Source: Chrysochromulina tobinii (Eukaryota; Haptophyta; Prymnesiales; Chrysochromulinaceae). From it: DNA of 45,295 nt. Location: contig JWZX01003283.1 in assembly GCA_001275005.1 (NCBI GenBank), forward strand, positions 1-45,295, in the 5' to 3' direction. Positions 18,973 through 27,735 of this stretch are shown here, piece by piece. Position 1 is the first letter of the stretch, and the number at the start of each line of letters is the position of its first letter. A program made the position numbers and the translations under genes. Below the pieces are notes generated by a model. It saw nothing but the letters and a program-made list of their open reading frames with translations. It ran no database searches and was not told the DNA's origin.

Positions 18973-19926
18973 TCACACCCAAAAGTGGCTGCGGACGCCC
19001 GCCGCCCGCAGCCGCTGCATGAGCTGCAGCGCCTCGACGATGGTGTCCGGCGTGGTGTGCTCGCTGGTCGCCTTCCGGTGATCTGGCACATGGAGATGGT
19101 ACTCGAAATAGAGCTCATCGACGAGATCGACGAGCTCGGGAGTGGAGGCGAGGGTGCTCACGAGGCGCTTCTCGAGCGCCGGCGAGTCGATATCCACCTT
19201 CATCACTACGAAGTCGTCCGGGCGCGCCGTCGAGCGTAGCGTGCGGAACACGTTCTCGTCGGTGACCGGCTCGTTGTGGAATGTCAGCTTGGCGCGCACG
19301 TGCGCGGGCACGGGTCGCATCCATTCGTCTCGATCGAACTTTTGTGCCTCCCACCCCCACATTGCATCAAACTCGATGCAGTTGCGCGCGTACAGCCGTT
19401 GGAAGAGTGGGAGGGACGAGCCGTAGCCACCCGAGATCGAGATCTCGCCAGAGTCCCGGTATCGGCTGCAGCCGAGGTCGTAGAAGAGTCGGCGTCCAGT
19501 CGGCCTCAGCCGAAAGCTGCCCGTCTCGCAGCTCGCCACCGACTCGCGCGTGCAGCCGTTGACCGCCATAAAGTACGTGAGGTTGTACTTATTGGTCTCC
19601 ATGATGCCGGCAGGGACAGAGGAACTAGGGTGCGTCTTCCTTCTCAAAAAACAGCCCGAGTGCTCGGCGAATGGATGACGCCCGGCGCCGGTGAGCGGCT
19701 CAAGCAGCTCCGTGCACGTACCTTTGCTGAGCTTCGACAGCGCATGCCGCTGCTCGCGCGTCGCCAGCACACTCGCGTTCCCAAAGGCCGTGTTCGTGTA
19801 CCGGAGGCTCTCAAGCAGGTTGCGGCTCCTGACGGCACCACGGAGCAAATCACAGTTGTTGCTTCCCGTCGCATTCCGCTGCCACAGCAGCTCGACACTG
19901 CCTGCCTCGTACGTGTAGGCCGGCAT
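18973..19926 (-). CDS. FkbM-like (Methyltransf_21-type) putative methyltransferase
   Basis: The ATG at 19926 gives 317 aa. The C-terminal half shows YDLGCSRYRDSGEISISGGY, YARNCIEFDAMWGW and DDFVVMKVDIDSPALEKRL followed by LVDELYFEYHLHV, which follows the FkbM layout (glycine-rich SAM loop, K-x-D-x-(E/D) block, then an acidic beta strand). The N-terminal 110 residues contain several Cys and N-glycosylation-type sites, hinting at a lumenal or secreted protein. Resemblance is by pattern only. A missing upstream exon is possible. Confidence 0.55.
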   Translation of the reverse strand: MPAYTYEAGSVELLWQRNATGSNNCDLLRGAVRSRNLLESLRYTNTAFGNASVLATREQRHALSKLSKGTCTELLEPLTGAGRHPFAEHSGCFLRRKTHPSSSVPAGIMETNKYNLTYFMAVNGCTRESVASCETGSFRLRPTGRRLFYDLGCSRYRDSGEISISGGYGSSLPLFQRLYARNCIEFDAMWGWEAQKFDRDEWMRPVPAHVRAKLTFHNEPVTDENVFRTLRSTARPDDFVVMKVDIDSPALEKRLVSTLASTPELVDLVDELYFEYHLHVPDHRKATSEHTTPDTIVEALQLMQRLRAAGVRSHFWV

Positions 19927-20068
19927 TCGATCTGTGCGCCCGCGCCGTTGCCGATCAATCGCGGACGACGTGGGGACGCGCGTTCTGAAGAGCTAGAAGA
20001 AGGCGTGAAGATTTTATGAATACGCCCCTGTGAACATAAAAACAAATTCTCGTCACCGTGTACATGTA

Positions 20069-21724
20069 TCATGATGAATTTACACCGACACATAGCTCGC
20101 ACACGAGCAACGGCGGCCACGACCCGTTGTGCGGCGGGAAGACAGTTGCCACGCCGGTGGACACAACTCGCGCCGCGTCGTGCTCAGAAAGCGCGCGCCA
20201 GCGGCAGCGCACCCGTTCCCCCAGCTCTCCCTCCCGCTCTCCCTCTAGCTCTCCCGTGAGTCCCCTTGGCACGCCACACGGCACGTTACGGTCATGAAGA
20301 GCCCCCGCATCGGCGCGTCCAGCGTTCGTGCCCGTTGGTGTGAGCGTGCTGCGCTGGCCCCGGCGGTCCATGCTGAGGTATGTGGAGCCCATTCCAGCAT
20401 CACCATCGTCGAGGGGCTCTTGGTGGGCTTGCGCCCTCCCTTGATCTGCCTTCCCCACGTGCTGCCACGCCGGCCATAGGAGCTCGAGTAGAGCGAGATT
20501 GAGCAGATTGTTCCCGCACGACATGAGATGCACGCCGTAGCAGAAGGCGGTGCAATTTGCATGCACAGAGTCCCAGAACTCGGCGTTGGTGACATTCGCC
20601 TGGCGCAGCAGCTTGCCCGCATCGAGGACGCGGTCGAAGTAAGGCGCGGCCATCTTCGCCTCGCTCCTGTTCGAGTGGGCGATGTCGGCATCGAGGCCGA
20701 GAAGGACCTGACGCATCGCAAGGAAGGCACGGTAGGACCCGTCCGTGTGCCCCAGAGTCTTCCACACCGTAAGCACGCCGCCGCCTGCCTGTTGGCTCGC
20801 CGCAGCGAGCGTGCTCTGGAGTGCAGCGAGGTAAGATGGCGAGAGGATCTGGGGATGCTTCAGGTGCAGCCCCACGTTCAGCACAATGTGCGACGGATGC
20901 AACGCCGGCACCAGCGCCCGCAGCGCGTCGTGAAATATGGTTCCATTCCATCTCGGTGGATAGGGAGCCTCTTTGGGTGTCTGAATGCGCCGTGTCTGAA
21001 TGCGCCGCCGCTCGTCGCTGTCGCCAGGGCAGCCAGTACCCGTGCAAGGAGCCAGCGTAGTTAACATACGAGAGGCTGATGTTGCACGGGGGCGGCAGCT
21101 CAAAGTACCTACACGTCGCAAAGAGGATGGGCTGGTCAGCACTGACTATCCGGAAAGTAAGTGTCGAGAGGGCGGGGCGAACGAAGGGCGCGACGCGGAG
21201 CAATCAGTCACGACGGACCTGTTCTCAAAGGAGATTGCCCTGCCGCCGTAAACTTTCAAGCATTCGCAGTGGCCAAAAGGAGCCACGTCTATGGTGGTGT
21301 GGTTGAAGAAGTCGGGCCATGTTGCGAAGGTGCGCTCGTTCACAATGGATTGGTTCTGCGCACACGAGATCGGTGTCAGAGGGCGAGGTGCACGTGGTCG
21401 CTGGTGAAGGTCGCAGGAGCCACATGTATACGCACTGCATCTTGCGTCCACATGCGACCGTGTCGCAGTTAGTGTCGCAGCGCGTGCACGAGTGCGACAA
21501 ACTGATCTGCCGCGAGCAATCGCGAGCAATCGCGATGTAAGCGTGGGAAGAGGCTCGCATCGTTCGGCACGGGCTAGGACTAGGCTAGCACAGGCAAGCG
21601 CACATCGCATCGTAGAGTCGCCGATGAAGAGCATACGTGTGTTGAAGGGAATGCAGCAATGCGAGGATTTTGCCCCGCCTCCCGAACCATCTGGGCAAAG
21701 AAAGCAGATGGCGGCTTTGTGCAT
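20069..21724 (-). CDS. SGNH/PC-esterase-like protein, multi-exon or frame-disrupted
   Basis: Block 1 (21724-21219) carries RMLFIGDSTMR at about 21605-21640, the GDS nucleophile block of SGNH/PC-esterases. A short intron at 21143-21218 (donor AACAG|GTCCG, acceptor ATAGTCAG) joins it in frame to ADQPILFATCRYFELPPPCN. Near 21040 the reading moves to another frame that holds RWNGTIFHDALRALV and HIVLNVGLHLKHP (the downstream block of such esterases), running to the stop at 20069. I could not place a clean junction there: a short intron or a frameshift are both possible, and block 1 may hold another intron. Plant members O-acetylate cell-wall polysaccharides; activity here is unknown. Confidence 0.55.
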
Positions 21725-22304
21725 GCTGCAAAGGACAGAACGCCAGGGGCGATTGCGGCGGGCCACAGCAGGGTTTCCCCGAGGAGGTCACAGGGTCCTG
21801 AAGAATTCCTCGAACAGAAAACAAATAAAACTTGTTTTGCATGCAGTAGACTAGCGCATGAAACACTACTACACGAAGCAGCCACGCCGGACGCACAAGC
21901 CCCTACCGCTTTGCGGGCCCATGCACTCATTTTCTGCCCCAAGCCCGTCGAAGCTCGTCGTAAGTCGAAGCCTCCTAAGGTGCGTTCGTACCATCGGCTC
22001 TGCACAGACGGAGGTTCGAACAGCATGACTGGTGCGAGTGGAGTGGACGTTGTGGGGATCGAGGAGGTCCAAGTGCGCTTGCAACGGCGAGTTGAGGAGC
22101 TGCAGATGGACAGAGTCCGCGTGCAGCGCTCAGTGCGTGCAGCGCTCAATGCGTATCCCACAGCGTTATTCGAGTTCTGCGGTGCATGCAAACTTTATAG
22201 TGTCTAGTGCAGATCGATAATAACGCAACCGAAACCGCCAGGCCTCTCACCCACGCGATCAACGCAGAGGATATGCGGTCGACGCAATAAAAATATTGAC
22301 AACG
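21725..22304. other. Intergenic with one copy of a dispersed repeat
   Basis: No gene could be supported. The stretch holds dispersed repeat copy A (22032-22149) and an AT-richer area before the start of the next gene (AATAAAAATATTG at 22286-22298). Confidence 0.5.
22032..22149 (+). repeat. Dispersed repeat, copy A
   Basis: It starts GTGCGAGTGGAGTGGACG and ends in GTGCAGCGCTCA-type units. It matches 29250-29389 closely, including GATGGACAGAGTCCG. Both copies keep open the same peptide, EEVQVRL then RVEELQMDRVRVQRSV, so they may derive from a coding element. Confidence 0.8.
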
Positions 22305-23699
22305 ATGTGCGACACACTGGCTCCGCTTACAAACGCGACGTTGCCCTCGACGGTGACGCCGCTGCAGCGCTTCTATGCGCGTAATGGCGTCAAACCGCCA
22401 CGGAATTGCACGCCCCCGTTGACCGGAGCGCCATCGCCGAGCAGCGTGCTGTTTGTCATCCCTGCACACGTGCCAAATAAAGCAAACTGCGGATTGCTGT
22501 GGGCAACGCTGCACTCGCTTGCCTGCTTCCATCCCGATGAGCACGTTTTGCTCGTTGACAATGACTCGCCATTTGACAACGTACGGCGTACTGTCTCAAA
22601 AGCTGAGAGACCTCGACTGCTCTTGCAAAGGTGCTCGCCGTCACATGGCCCGCTAGGCGCATGGGCTGCTGCCGACAAGCTGCTGCAGTCGCCGCAAGGC
22701 AGTAGTTATGAGACCGTGGTGCTGCTGCAGCACAGCACACGACTGCTACGCCCCTTTCCGCTGCCTCTGCCGGTCGGATGCGCCGCGGTCACGCTCATGG
22801 GCGGCATGCATGATGCGTGCGAGGCGCCTCTTGTGCCGTGCACCCCCACCGGTGTACCTGTGAAGGAGAGGATAGCTGTTCGCTACGGCTGCGCGCAAGG
22901 CCCGGGAATGAGTGCCCTCTCGGCGCGAGAGAAGCTAAATGGATGCCATCCGAGCACCCCTTGGATGCAGATGGCCTCGCGCCTTGCCGGTGAGCTTGGT
23001 ATCCTGTGCAACTCCTCGCGAGCGTGGGCGAGCCGACGACGCCCAACAGCACGAGACAACAGCAGTGGAGACAGCGGCAGCCTGCTGATTAACTTCCCGT
23101 CGGCCACAGCCGCAGCGCCTAGCGGTGCGTGGGACGGGAGTCCCAGCCTGGCCTTCTGCCCAGCCACTTGGCACTGGGCCTTCCACTTCGCGCTTGGCTT
23201 CTCGCGAGCCGGCTGGCAGCAGTGGCGCCGCTTTGGACTCTGGCCGGTTCAACCTGAGGATGTCACTAGGTATGAGCTTGAGGCTGAGACTCCGACTCAG
23301 ATCGAGGGGGAGACTGAAGGAGAGACTGCGGGCATCCGAGCTCGGAACGTGGAGGGTGGGTTGCTCGGCTCCCTGGCTGCAATTTGGAACGAGGCGGAGG
23401 GTGGGGTCGCCGCAAAGCGGCGTGGATCTGAGCTGGCTGTGATGAACCAAGCTCTCGAAATTCTCGCTGGTGTGCTGGGCCAGCACATGAATGGCCATCG
23501 CAGAGGGTGCATCATCCAAGAGTGGTTCGGGCCGAACTCTATCATCGACAAGGGACATGGCTCGACTCACGCCGCGGGCTTGACGAGAGAGGCATGCGAC
23601 GGCACCAGCCAGGAACAGTCGTGGCAGCGGGTCAACAGCCTATCTGGTCTGCCAGGTCGCGCATACCCCTCGTCACGGATGCCGTTGACGGTCAGATAG
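22305..23699 (+). CDS. Putative glycosyltransferase (GT2-like N-terminal fold)
   Basis: 464 aa, single exon, from the first ATG (MCDTLAPLTN). Residues about 45-150 read as a GT-A nucleotide-binding half: VLFVIPAHVP, then HPDEHVLLVDNDSPFDNV and ETVVLLQHSTRLL, alternating strands and helices as in family 2-like transferases. A second conserved-looking region, LAFCPATWHWAFHF, and a C-terminal part ending near GCIIQEWFGPNSIID follow. No transmembrane segment or obvious DxD was found. Family assignment is tentative. Confidence 0.55.
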   Translation: MCDTLAPLTNATLPSTVTPLQRFYARNGVKPPRNCTPPLTGAPSPSSVLFVIPAHVPNKANCGLLWATLHSLACFHPDEHVLLVDNDSPFDNVRRTVSKAERPRLLLQRCSPSHGPLGAWAAADKLLQSPQGSSYETVVLLQHSTRLLRPFPLPLPVGCAAVTLMGGMHDACEAPLVPCTPTGVPVKERIAVRYGCAQGPGMSALSAREKLNGCHPSTPWMQMASRLAGELGILCNSSRAWASRRRPTARDNSSGDSGSLLINFPSATAAAPSGAWDGSPSLAFCPATWHWAFHFALGFSRAGWQQWRRFGLWPVQPEDVTRYELEAETPTQIEGETEGETAGIRARNVEGGLLGSLAAIWNEAEGGVAAKRRGSELAVMNQALEILAGVLGQHMNGHRRGCIIQEWFGPNSIIDKGHGSTHAAGLTREACDGTSQEQSWQRVNSLSGLPGRAYPSSRMPLTVR

Positions 23700-23921
23700 A
23701 TCAAAGCTACCCTAAATCGTCATGAGAAGTGAGAACGAACCGCGCGTGGCAAGAATCAGAACAGAATCAGAGGGACACACCGCCCCTTCCATCTAGTTCG
23801 TATCGGGGGAACCCGCGGGAGCTATGAAATTACCGAAGTGACTGTTAAGGTTTCCCGAGCCGAGCCGAGCAATGAAAACGGCACGATTGAATCAGAATCC
23901 ATAAGAGACGAGTATCGAGTT

Positions 23922-24125
23922 CGTTTGTGAGAGCTGAGACACTTTGTGAGACTTGAGTTCGAACACTTCCGTTTGTGAGACTTCGCAGTTCGGCCACTAC
24001 CGTTTGTGAGACTTGAGTTCGACCACTACCGTTTGTGAGACTTGGGTTCCTTCGGCCACTACCGTTTGTGAGTCTGTTTGTGTAACTTTCCACAAGAGAC
24101 GTACCGTTTGTGAGACTTCCAAACA
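23922..24125. repeat. Degenerate minisatellite of about 30 bp, unit CCGTTTGTGAGACTTGAGTT
   Basis: GTTTGTGAGA-type starts occur at about 23923, 23971, 24002, 24031, 24064 and 24105, spaced 29-33 bp where dense. It lies in an AT-richer island downstream of the GT2-like gene. Confidence 0.75.
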
Positions 24126-24660
24126 TGTCAGTTTGTACCGGTAGGGGGGGCGCCTTCTCTTCGATCATGTCGATTCTCCCTCGAATACGAGGCTTTGTCG
24201 TTCTGGGTCTCGGTGATTGCCACAAGTGCATGTCGACCGCTTGGCCCGTGGTTGGGGGTGCTCTCGTGTCCCACGGATCACTTGTTCGTGTCCGACCTGC
24301 ATCCGACGCAACGACGTTGTCGTTGTTGTGCAGCCCGCTCGGTGTTGGGAGAGCGTCAGTGCGTCACCGCGCGCCGAGTGCGAAATCCTGGCGTATGTAA
24401 CCGCAGTCCAAGGCTGGGTTTTGGATTTTGATCAGCTCCACGGCGCTTGGCACATCTTCCTGTTTTGCTTCTTGTGCGACGTCTGTATTCCCTCTGAGCA
24501 CAATCAGTGTGGAAATCAACCATATAAAGTGACTTAGTCACAAATAATTCAAATTTTACCTCTTGATGTAATCAAAGCTTTCTGGGCTACCCTATTCAAA
24601 GCATTGGGTGCATCGGGTGGTCGCAATCGAAGACATTGGTCCTTGGGGTGTCCTTGGGCT
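24126..24660. other. Intergenic, no gene supported
   Basis: Three overlapping short open frames lie here, but none has a convincing start, composition or family pattern. Base composition is visibly AT-richer than the flanking genes. Confidence 0.45.
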
Positions 24661-24675
24661 ACTAAAGATTGTTAG

Positions 24676-24801
24676 GCCGGCGCGTAGCGCTGGCGAAAAT
24701 TTAGGCCGGCGCATAGCGCCGGCGAAAATTTGTATTCAAACGTGGAGCGTGTAGCGCCGGCGACACTTCGTATTCAAACGTTGCCGGCGCATAGCGCCGG
24801 C
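24676..24801. repeat. Cluster of four GCCGGCGC-ATA-GCGCCGGC hairpins
   Basis: Perfect 8-bp stems with an ATA loop lie at 24705-24723 and 24783-24801. A near-perfect copy is at 24676-24694 and a half-decayed one at about 24745-24762. Units are linked by CGAAAATTT and GTATTCAAACG. They immediately precede the open frame at 24821. Confidence 0.85.
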
Positions 24802-24820
24802 GGAGTTTTGAATCCAAACT

Positions 24821-25540
24821 GTGAATCAATGTGCTCGGTTCCGCAGTGATGTCCATCGCGTCCTTGCCAGCACTGATGCCTACCGCCTTTCACGCGTTCG
24901 TCTTCACGAGGCCTTTGCTCGGCTGTTCTTGTACAAGGGTATGAACGACTCTGTGACTATCCAGGAGGCCACATCCAATACTGTGCAAGAGCTTGAGTCC
25001 GTCCTCCCGACTGCGGCACCGGCAGGTTGCTCTCACTACTCCAAGGACGATATTCAGCATTCACTCGCGCACGCTCTTACTGATGACCGCGACGCTGACA
25101 ATCTGGTCCGCCAAATCTTTCATATGCTCGACACCTACTATCTTTCACAGACGGCTTCGGACCCGTACTCTGAATTCCTGGCCATGCACTGGAAACAGGG
25201 CGTCACTTGGGAGGCTTACGTCCTGACGATTATCCGCTTCGCCAAGAAGTACAAGTTCTTCCAAAGGATGTCGGAATACGGTCACCAAGGCGCTGCTCCC
25301 ACGAACATGGACGCCGATCAGGTTGTCATGCGCATTAACGAGCTCCAGCGGTGTGTGCTGGAGGATGGAGGCGCGTCAGTTGCTGGCGACCTCTACACGC
25401 TTTATGCGCTCGACAAGAAGCACGTGATCACTGGCCCTCAGGCGGGTTGCTCGCGCGCCGTGCCGACGACCACCGCACCACCAGGCCTCGGGCTTCTCGG
25501 GCTGGCGCGACCGTGTTTATACTTGTTCTTGCCACTCTAG
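24821..25540 (+). CDS. Unrecognised ORF, possibly a retroelement gag or capsid fragment
   Basis: The first ATG in this frame is at 24941 (MNDSVTIQEAT); the frame is open from 24821. About 200 residues are helical, polar and aromatic (SHYSKDDIQHSLAHAL, HMLDTYYLSQTASDPYSEF, RFAKKYKFFQRM), with much lower GC and different codon use from the neighbours. Around 25440 the sequence turns into Ala/Pro/Leu-rich text and stops, as if truncated. A gag-like capsid is a guess from style alone; no zinc knuckle, protease or RT follows. Confidence 0.4.
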   Translation: MNQCARFRSDVHRVLASTDAYRLSRVRLHEAFARLFLYKGMNDSVTIQEATSNTVQELESVLPTAAPAGCSHYSKDDIQHSLAHALTDDRDADNLVRQIFHMLDTYYLSQTASDPYSEFLAMHWKQGVTWEAYVLTIIRFAKKYKFFQRMSEYGHQGAAPTNMDADQVVMRINELQRCVLEDGGASVAGDLYTLYALDKKHVITGPQAGCSRAVPTTTAPPGLGLLGLARPCLYLFLPL

Positions 25541-25615
25541 TTAGTTACGCTGGCATCCCATGTGGCATCCCAGACTCGACCTTCAGCCTACCGTCGGCAG
25601 TGCTCGCGCGCCGCG

Positions 25616-27722
25616 TCAGAAAGTAGTCGTACACGCTGATGGTGTGCGGCTGCGAGAGGTTGCTGCCAGGGCTTCCGCTGCACACGCCGGGGACAGCCTG
25701 GCCGGCTCTCTTGTCTTGTGCGAGAGCTTAAAGACAGGCCCACGCTCGATGACGCGCCGATCCACGGCCGAGAGTGCCATTCTGCGCAAGCAGTACTGAT
25801 GCGGCTCGAAGTGCTGCACCACTTGGTCGCCGTCCGGGAGGGATTGCGTGCCGAGGCGCTCGTACTCGTGGCGGAAGCGCGAGCTCCGCTGCACGAGGCA
25901 CCCAAACGTCTGCATCCACATAAAGTAGTTGGGATCGAAAACATTCGTCCTTGAGATGACATGCGGCATGGCCCAAAAGCGGCGCAGGTTATAGCTCATC
26001 TGGAGTGGCACGAGCGCACGAGGCACGCGTGCATAGAGGAGGTAGATCGACACTTCGTACTCGCCATCCTTGGTCCGATGCGGTGCCCAAAAGTCGCCCG
26101 ATGCGCCTGCAAGCGCACGGGCCAGCCAGACCTCCGCCCCTTGCACGCAGTACAGCGTCGCATCCGCCCACAGGCCACCGTACGCTACCAAAAGCTCTGT
26201 GCGTAAGATGTCGGCATACAGAGGGTGGCTGGTCTCTGGCAGATGACCGTACGCCAGTAACGCCATGCGTGCCTCCGCGTGCTGTGTCAGGTTGGCGAGC
26301 GAGAGGCGACGCACCTGCCAGGTCGGGTTCTCCCGCTCCCACGACGCCGCGCACGCTCTCACGAGTGGTGACGCCGCGTGCCACCCCTGGGCCCACCAGA
26401 GCCACACGATGCGCACGGGCGGTGCGAGCAGCTGAAGGCCATCGATGCTCGAAAGCGTCCGAATAGAGGACCCCATGCGTCCGAGCTTCCGAGCAGCAGA
26501 GGACCCCACGCGCATGTCCATGACGCCGCCCGTACGAGGCCGAGGGCGAGGCCATCGAAGCGGCTGTGGCCGCGGCGGTTGCAACGGCTGAAGCGGTTGA
26601 AGCGGCGGAAGCGGCTGTAGCGGCTCGATCATGGTCCTTAGTTCAGCATCGGTCGCCATTGAGCACGAGCGGTTTACACGATCGGAGTGGCGCGGTCGAG
26701 TGGCCTCGGCACCGCCGAAGACGGCCTGCGCGGCGCGCTCAATGTAATAGCTCACCTCGTTCTGGTCCGAGACGCTCACCTGGACAAGCAGTCATCAGAG
26801 GCGATCAGAGGCAACCATTCATCATCAGGGCTCATCCAATTCGCTCGTCAAGGCTCATCAGGGCTCATCAGGGCTCATCGGGGCTCATCGGGGCTCGTCA
26901 GGGCTCATCCAATTCGCTCACCTGCGCGAGCATTGCTTCATAGAAGGCACGCGATCGCAGCAGCAGCAGCTCGCGGGTTGTGCGGAAGACGCCATCGAAG
27001 CACACACGATGCTTGGACAGGTGGCTGTACGAGAAAAGCTGAGTGTCGACCCAGTAACGGAAGGGCGCCGGCGATGCACTCACGAATGCCTCGGAACCAT
27101 TCCACGACCAGATGCGAAAGCGGCGGCACGAGGCGAAGGTGATTCTCGGAAGCGCCGCGCCACCAAGCGTGTGCATGCCTTCGCACGGCGTCTCGCTTAC
27201 ATGCGCGGCGGCCCCGCGCTGCGCTGCAGTCCCGTGAGTCTCCAGCCCAAAGTAGGCACTCCGCAGCCTTGCGGGCAACATCTGCGTCGCACAGTCAAAG
27301 CCATTGGAACCTCTACTCAGCTCCCTCTGTGGAAGATGCAGCAAGTATTTTGCCCGCTCGAAGCGGTACCTCTTGGCGCTCGCGGGTACAAAGACCAGTG
27401 ACGTAGGCAGGTTGTCGTAGTGCTGGACTATGTACGCAAGGGCTGAGCCAATATTGCGCCCAGAGTTGTCACTGATCTCCTCGCACGATGTGCCCATCCA
27501 GCCTGTGTACGTCGAGCACGAACCATTCTTGATGACAATGGAGACGCCGCCGCAGATGCCACTCGAGCGCGCATCATCGCACAAACGCACAAGCTCACGC
27601 ACGAACTTTACCCGCCCGCGGAAGTCGAGGGCGATAATGTGGCTCATGGGTTGGGGCGCACACCTAGTGGTTGAAGTTTTTAACCACGGAAGCCTGCAAA
27701 ACCCCAAAATCGCCAGTTGCAT
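25616..27722 (-). CDS. Two-domain glycosyltransferase-like protein: DUF3431-like + capsular-polysaccharide-synthesis type (2 exons)
   Basis: Exons 27722-26922 and 26779-25616 join in phase 0 (EAMLAQ|VSVSDQ), giving about 654 aa. The N-terminal part resembles DUF3431 proteins (DNSGRNIGSALAYIVQHYDN, then LVFVPAS). The second domain shows VRIVWLWWAQGW, WERENPTWQVRRL, then YADILRTELLVAYGGLWADA, the hallmark of GT32/PF05704 transferases (usual DxD replaced by ADA), and PNYFMWMQTFG. A Pro/Leu/Gln-rich linker separates the domains. The start may be at 27722 or 27647. The gene is divergent from an EGF-like methyltransferase gene. Confidence 0.75.
26780..26921 (-). repeat. Intron of CTGATGAGCC decamers flanked by an identical CAGGTGAGCG at both ends
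   Basis: Sense donor GCGCAG|GTGAGCG, acceptor GTCCAG|GTGAGCG, so a 10-bp direct repeat spans both splice sites. The body has six or so 10-bp CTGATGAGCC units. A 22-bp donor-side block (26898-26919) recurs exactly at 26825-26846. Confidence 0.88.
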
Positions 27723-27735
27723 GCATGCGAATTAG

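Noticed and set aside
19644-20120. Minus-strand frame upstream of the FkbM-like gene
   Set aside because: It overlaps the FkbM-like frame out of register and is Arg/Ser-rich; better explained as a shadow.
21990-22020. tRNA gene suggested by GGTTCGAAC
   Set aside because: Only the T-loop-like word is present; no acceptor, D or anticodon stems can be formed around it.
24110-24540. Three overlapping short genes
   Set aside because: All three frames are open by chance to similar lengths; none has a family pattern or convincing start.
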